Below, piece by piece: positions 6,412 through 8,912 of a stretch of 8,912 nt of DNA. The position numbers and the translations under genes were made by a program. Positions within the stretch are counted from its first letter, which is position 1, and every line of letters begins with the position of its first letter. The DNA is from Oscillospiraceae bacterium (GTDB lineage: Bacteria > Bacillota_A > Clostridia > Oscillospirales > Oscillospiraceae), in assembly GCA_017455225.1 (NCBI GenBank), contig JAFTBL010000085.1:1-8912 (forward strand). The letters are read 5' to 3'. The notes under the pieces were generated by a model, which saw only the letters and a list, made by a program, of their open reading frames with translations, was not told where the DNA came from and searched no databases.

Positions 6412-7263
6412 ATGGATTTTGAAAAGCTGAAACGGTTCAGTGCGGACATCCGCATCTGGACGGTACGCACCATCGCCAAGGCCGGCTTCGGCCACATCGG
6501 CGGCTCGGCGTCCATCGCGGACGTGCTGGCGGTGCTGTACGGCGGCGTCATGAAGATCGACCCGCAGAATCCCCAGTGGGAGGATCGTGACTGGCTGGTG
6601 CTGTCCAAGGGGCATTGCGCCCCGGCCCTGTACGCCACGCTGGCGCTGAAGGGCTATTTTCCCATGGATTGGCTGGATACGCTCAACAAGGGCGGCACCC
6701 GGCTGCCCAGCCACGCGGATATGCGCCGGGTGCCCGGCGTGGATATGTCCACCGGCTCGCTGGGGCAGGGCATCTCCGCCGCCGTGGGCATCTGCTGGGC
6801 CAACCGCCTGAAGGGGAAGGACAGCTGGACCTACTGCATCGTGGGCGACGGCGAGTGCAACGAGGGGCAGGTCTGGGAGGCGTGCCAGACGGCAAGCCAC
6901 TGCAAGCTGGATCACTTCATCCTGTTCGTTGACTGGAACAAGAAGCAGCTGGACGGCCGTGTGACCGAGGTCTGTGACCCCGGCAGCTACGAGCAGCGTT
7001 TTTCCGCCTTTGGCTTCGGCTGCGAGACGGTGAAGGGCTACGACACGGAGGCTATCTATCACGCCATCGAGCGGGCCAAGGCCGACCCCGGCCGGCCCCA
7101 CTGCATCGTGCTGGATACGATAAAGGGCATCGGCTTCGACTTTGCCGAGGCGGTGGAGTTCAACCACTATCTGACCTTCGACACGGAGCAGGCGGAAAAG
7201 AGTGTGGCGGAGATCGAGCGGCGCTATGCGGCCGGTACCTATCCGGGAGGTGAGCTGAAATGA
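6412..7263 (+). CDS. Transketolase-like protein, N-terminal (thiamine pyrophosphate) subunit
   Basis: The N-terminal half of a split transketolase, 283 residues. It supplies the diphosphate/Mg side of the thiamine pyrophosphate site for transfer of two-carbon ketol units between sugars. Visible motifs are GFGHIGGS (His28), SKGH (His68), TGSLGQG (114-120) and the TPP signature GDGECNEG (145-152; Asp146 metal ligand, Asn176 closing the motif in VDWN). Proline in the common 'GHPGGS' is isoleucine here. GGGAGG (6400-6405) stands 6 bases before the ATG. The stop codon overlaps the start of the C-terminal subunit (ATGA, 7260-7263), which implies coupled translation and equal amounts of both parts. 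Genuine split transketolases are common in bacteria, so this is not a broken gene. Its position behind an aldehyde dehydrogenase suggests a dedicated catabolic role rather than housekeeping pentose-phosphate work, but the substrate is unknown. Confidence 0.92.
   Translation: MDFEKLKRFSADIRIWTVRTIAKAGFGHIGGSASIADVLAVLYGGVMKIDPQNPQWEDRDWLVLSKGHCAPALYATLALKGYFPMDWLDTLNKGGTRLPSHADMRRVPGVDMSTGSLGQGISAAVGICWANRLKGKDSWTYCIVGDGECNEGQVWEACQTASHCKLDHFILFVDWNKKQLDGRVTEVCDPGSYEQRFSAFGFGCETVKGYDTEAIYHAIERAKADPGRPHCIVLDTIKGIGFDFAEAVEFNHYLTFDTEQAEKSVAEIERRYAAGTYPGGELK
7246..7253 (+). promoter_or_regulatory. Ribosome binding site for the transketolase C-subunit inside the preceding gene
   Basis: GGAGGTGA lies within the last codons of the N-terminal subunit, 6 bases before the ATG at 7260. 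It fixes that start and supports reinitiation at the ATGA overlap. Confidence 0.85.
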
Positions 7264-8228
7264 TCAAGCTGACGAACGACCATGCCATCGGGCAGGATCT
7301 GCGTGACGCCTGCTGCGAGGCGCTGATCGAGGAGGCCCGCCGCGACGAACGCATCGTGGCGGTGAACTGCGACCTGCGCAGCTCCATGGGGCTTAAGCCC
7401 TTTGCCAAGGAGTTCCCCGACCGGGAGCTGAACGTGGGCATCATGGAGTGCAACGGCTGCGGCATGGCGGGCGGTATGTCCGCTGCGGGGCTGATCCCGT
7501 TCTTTGCCACCTTCGCGGCCTTTGCCACCCGCCGTGTGTACGACCAGATCTTCCTCAGCTGCGCTTACAGCAAGCTGAACGTGAAGATCCTGGGCGGCGA
7601 CGCCGGCATCACCGCCACCAGCAACGGCGGTACCCACATGCCCTTTGAGGACATGGGCATCCTGCGCGTGATGCCGGGCGTGACGGTGATGGAGCCGTCC
7701 GACGCGGTGATGATGAAGAGCCTGATCCACGAGATGGCCAACACCTACGGCGTGCAGTACCTGCGCTTCAACCGCAAGGGCAATCACTCCCTCTACGAGC
7801 CGGGCAGCAGCTTCACCATCGGCAAGGGCGTGGTGCTGCGTGACGGCACCGACGTGACGCTGATCGCCAACGGCCTCATGGTCTATGAGGCGCTGCTGGC
7901 GGCGCAGACGCTGGCCAACGAGGGCGTCAGCGCCCGCGTGGTGGATATGTTCACCATCAAGCCCCTCGACGAGGAGCTGGTGGTGGATTCCGCCGCCCGT
8001 ACCGGCGCCATCGTCACCGCCGAAAACCATCAGGTCATCGGCGGCCTCGGCAGCGCGGTGGCGGAGGTGCTGGCGGAAAAGCGCCCCACCGTTCTGGAGC
8101 GCGTCGGTATCCACGACGAGTTCGGCGAGGTGGGCACACAGGCGTATCTGGCCGAGCGGTTCAAGCTCAATGCCGCCGAGATCGTGCGCGCCGCCCGTCA
8201 GGCTCTGGCGCGCAAGGCACAGGCGTAA
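7260..8228 (+). CDS. Transketolase-like protein, C-terminal (pyrimidine-binding) subunit
   Basis: The partner of the preceding gene, 322 residues; the two add up to 605 residues, slightly below a one-chain transketolase (about 660). It carries the pyrimidine-binding domain (about 1-165) and the C-terminal transketolase domain (about 190-310). The Glu that activates thiamine pyrophosphate is Glu63 in NVGIMECNGCGMAGG. Most relatives read 'IAEQN/H' there, so Cys64 replaces the usual Gln. The following PFFATFAAFATRRVYDQI and GGTHMPFEDMGILR are family-typical substrate-side segments. Near 240-275, VDMFTIKPLDEE and TAENHQVIGGLGSAVAEVL are classic for the C-terminal domain. DXS and the pyruvate dehydrogenase beta subunit are relatives, but the N-subunit upstream is of transketolase type, with no lipoyl-linked partners nearby. 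The next gene starts 18 bases downstream. Confidence 0.92.
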   Translation: MIKLTNDHAIGQDLRDACCEALIEEARRDERIVAVNCDLRSSMGLKPFAKEFPDRELNVGIMECNGCGMAGGMSAAGLIPFFATFAAFATRRVYDQIFLSCAYSKLNVKILGGDAGITATSNGGTHMPFEDMGILRVMPGVTVMEPSDAVMMKSLIHEMANTYGVQYLRFNRKGNHSLYEPGSSFTIGKGVVLRDGTDVTLIANGLMVYEALLAAQTLANEGVSARVVDMFTIKPLDEELVVDSAARTGAIVTAENHQVIGGLGSAVAEVLAEKRPTVLERVGIHDEFGEVGTQAYLAERFKLNAAEIVRAARQALARKAQA

Positions 8229-8246
8229 CGGGAAAGGGTGAGATTC

Positions 8247-8912
8247 ATGAAAGCTCTGGTTTTGACTGAGGTAGGCAAGTTTACCTATAAGGACGTTCCC
8301 GAGCCCACCCCCCAGCGGGGCGAGGTGAAGCTGCGCATCAAGGCGGTGGCCATCTGCGGCAGCGACGTCCACGGATACGACGGCTTCTCCGGTCGCCGTA
8401 TCCCCCCGGTGATCATCGGGCACGAGGCGTCCGGCGAAGTGGTCTCCGTTGGCGAGGGCGTGACGGATTTCAAGGCGGGCGACGGCGTGGTGTTCAACTC
8501 TCTGCGCTATTGCGGCACCTGCTGGTACTGCCAGCGCGGCCTGCAGGAGCTGTGTGAAAACGGCTGCTGCTACGGCGTTCACACCAAGGAGCGCCATCTG
8601 GACGGCGCCATGTGCGACTATCTGTGCGTGCCGGCCTATCTGTGCTACCACATCCCCGAGGGCGTGTCCTATGAGAGCGCCGCGCTGATCGAGCCGCTGT
8701 CCATCGCCGTTCACGCGGTGGGCGGCGTGGAGATCCATACCGGCGACACCGCCGTGATCTTCGGCGCCGGCGTGATCGGGCTGATGCTGCTGAAGGTGCT
8801 TCGCACCACCGGCTGCGGCAAGCTGATCGTGGTGGAGCTGGACGAGGCCAAGCGCGCCATGGCCAAGGCCAACGGCGCCGACGTGGTGCTGGACGGCAAG
8901 GGCGACGTGGCC
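8247..8912 (+). CDS. Zinc-dependent medium-chain alcohol/polyol dehydrogenase, truncated by the window edge
   Basis: The first 222 residues of an MDR-family dehydrogenase (full members are about 340-360); the 3' end lies outside the window. The catalytic zinc site is seen as Cys37 (CGSDVHG), His59-Glu60 (GHEASGEVVSVGEGV) and Glu149 (LIEPLS). The structural zinc cysteines are complete at 89, 92, 95 and 103. The Rossmann motif GAGVIG is at 173-178, and Glu197 at the end of the second strand favours NAD(H) over NADP(H). The general look is that of sorbitol (L-iditol), galactitol-phosphate or threonine dehydrogenases, so oxidation of a secondary hydroxyl of a polyol or sugar derivative is likely; the exact substrate is open. 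The gap to the transketolase gene is 18 bases with a modest GGGTGA site, so it belongs to the same operon, which probably continues rightward. Confidence 0.9.
   Translation, partial: MKALVLTEVGKFTYKDVPEPTPQRGEVKLRIKAVAICGSDVHGYDGFSGRRIPPVIIGHEASGEVVSVGEGVTDFKAGDGVVFNSLRYCGTCWYCQRGLQELCENGCCYGVHTKERHLDGAMCDYLCVPAYLCYHIPEGVSYESAALIEPLSIAVHAVGGVEIHTGDTAVIFGAGVIGLMLLKVLRTTGCGKLIVVELDEAKRAMAKANGADVVLDGKGDVA

Noticed and set aside
4804..7167. A 787-codon open frame on the minus strand opposite the aldehyde dehydrogenase and transketolase genes
   Set aside because: The translation is His/Ala/Gly/Leu/Val-rich low-complexity, typical of the reverse frame of GC-rich genes. The plus-strand genes here have clear family motifs and ribosome binding sites.
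7239..8738. A 499-codon open frame on the minus strand opposite the transketolase C-subunit and the dehydrogenase
   Set aside because: Same His/Ala/Gly-rich shadow composition, no ribosome binding site of note, and it covers two firmly identified genes.
4882..8912. Assignment to the sulfoquinovose sulfo-transketolase pathway or to myo-inositol breakdown
   Set aside because: The split transketolase and aldehyde dehydrogenase are suggestive, but no sulfosugar-specific or inositol-specific gene is in view, so a named pathway is not justified.

Overview
The window is GC-rich DNA that reads like a chromosomal segment of a Gram-positive gut anaerobe, most likely a high-GC clostridial lineage of the Oscillospiraceae type. 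This rests on strong AGGAGG-type ribosome binding sites, a Gram-positive signal peptide, GLUG-like beta-helix surface repeats and Firmicutes-style promoters (TTGACA / TATAAT-like). The taxonomic guess is inference; there is no rRNA or marker gene here.

Left part (about 1-3810): a very large secreted repeat protein (start best placed at 85, 1176 residues) is followed 25 bases later by an unannotated 38-codon small gene (3641-3757). A perfect 14-bp hairpin with a T-run (3771-3806) then ends this unit. The large protein is an internal duplication: two beta-helix-type halves, each opening with a similar 'TFDG/VFDG..GHT' segment and then a series of about 30-residue repeats with a GG-I/V/F-x-G core. 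A short InlB-like segment and a distinct C-terminal domain follow. No sortase motif or S-layer anchor is visible.

Middle part (3811-4881): an IclR-family regulator lies on the minus strand. It has its own terminator (3811-3846), placed back-to-back with that of the surface unit. A 231-base divergent intergenic region carries a good promoter in each direction, a 15-base palindrome in the regulator's leader, and a shared GCAAATTG octamer just upstream of the -35 box of the rightward operon.

Right part (4882-8912, running off the edge): a tightly packed catabolic operon. It encodes a CoA-acylating (methyl)malonate-semialdehyde-type aldehyde dehydrogenase, the N-terminal and C-terminal halves of a split transketolase (ATGA stop/start overlap), and the first 222 residues of a zinc-dependent medium-chain dehydrogenase. 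Together with the divergent IclR regulator this looks like an inducible pathway for a sugar, polyol or sugar-acid derivative. The substrate cannot be read from the sequence. Two residue changes (Lys instead of the usual substrate-carboxylate Arg in the aldehyde dehydrogenase; Cys after the catalytic Glu in the transketolase C-subunit) suggest it is not simply the textbook inositol/valine or pentose-phosphate reaction.
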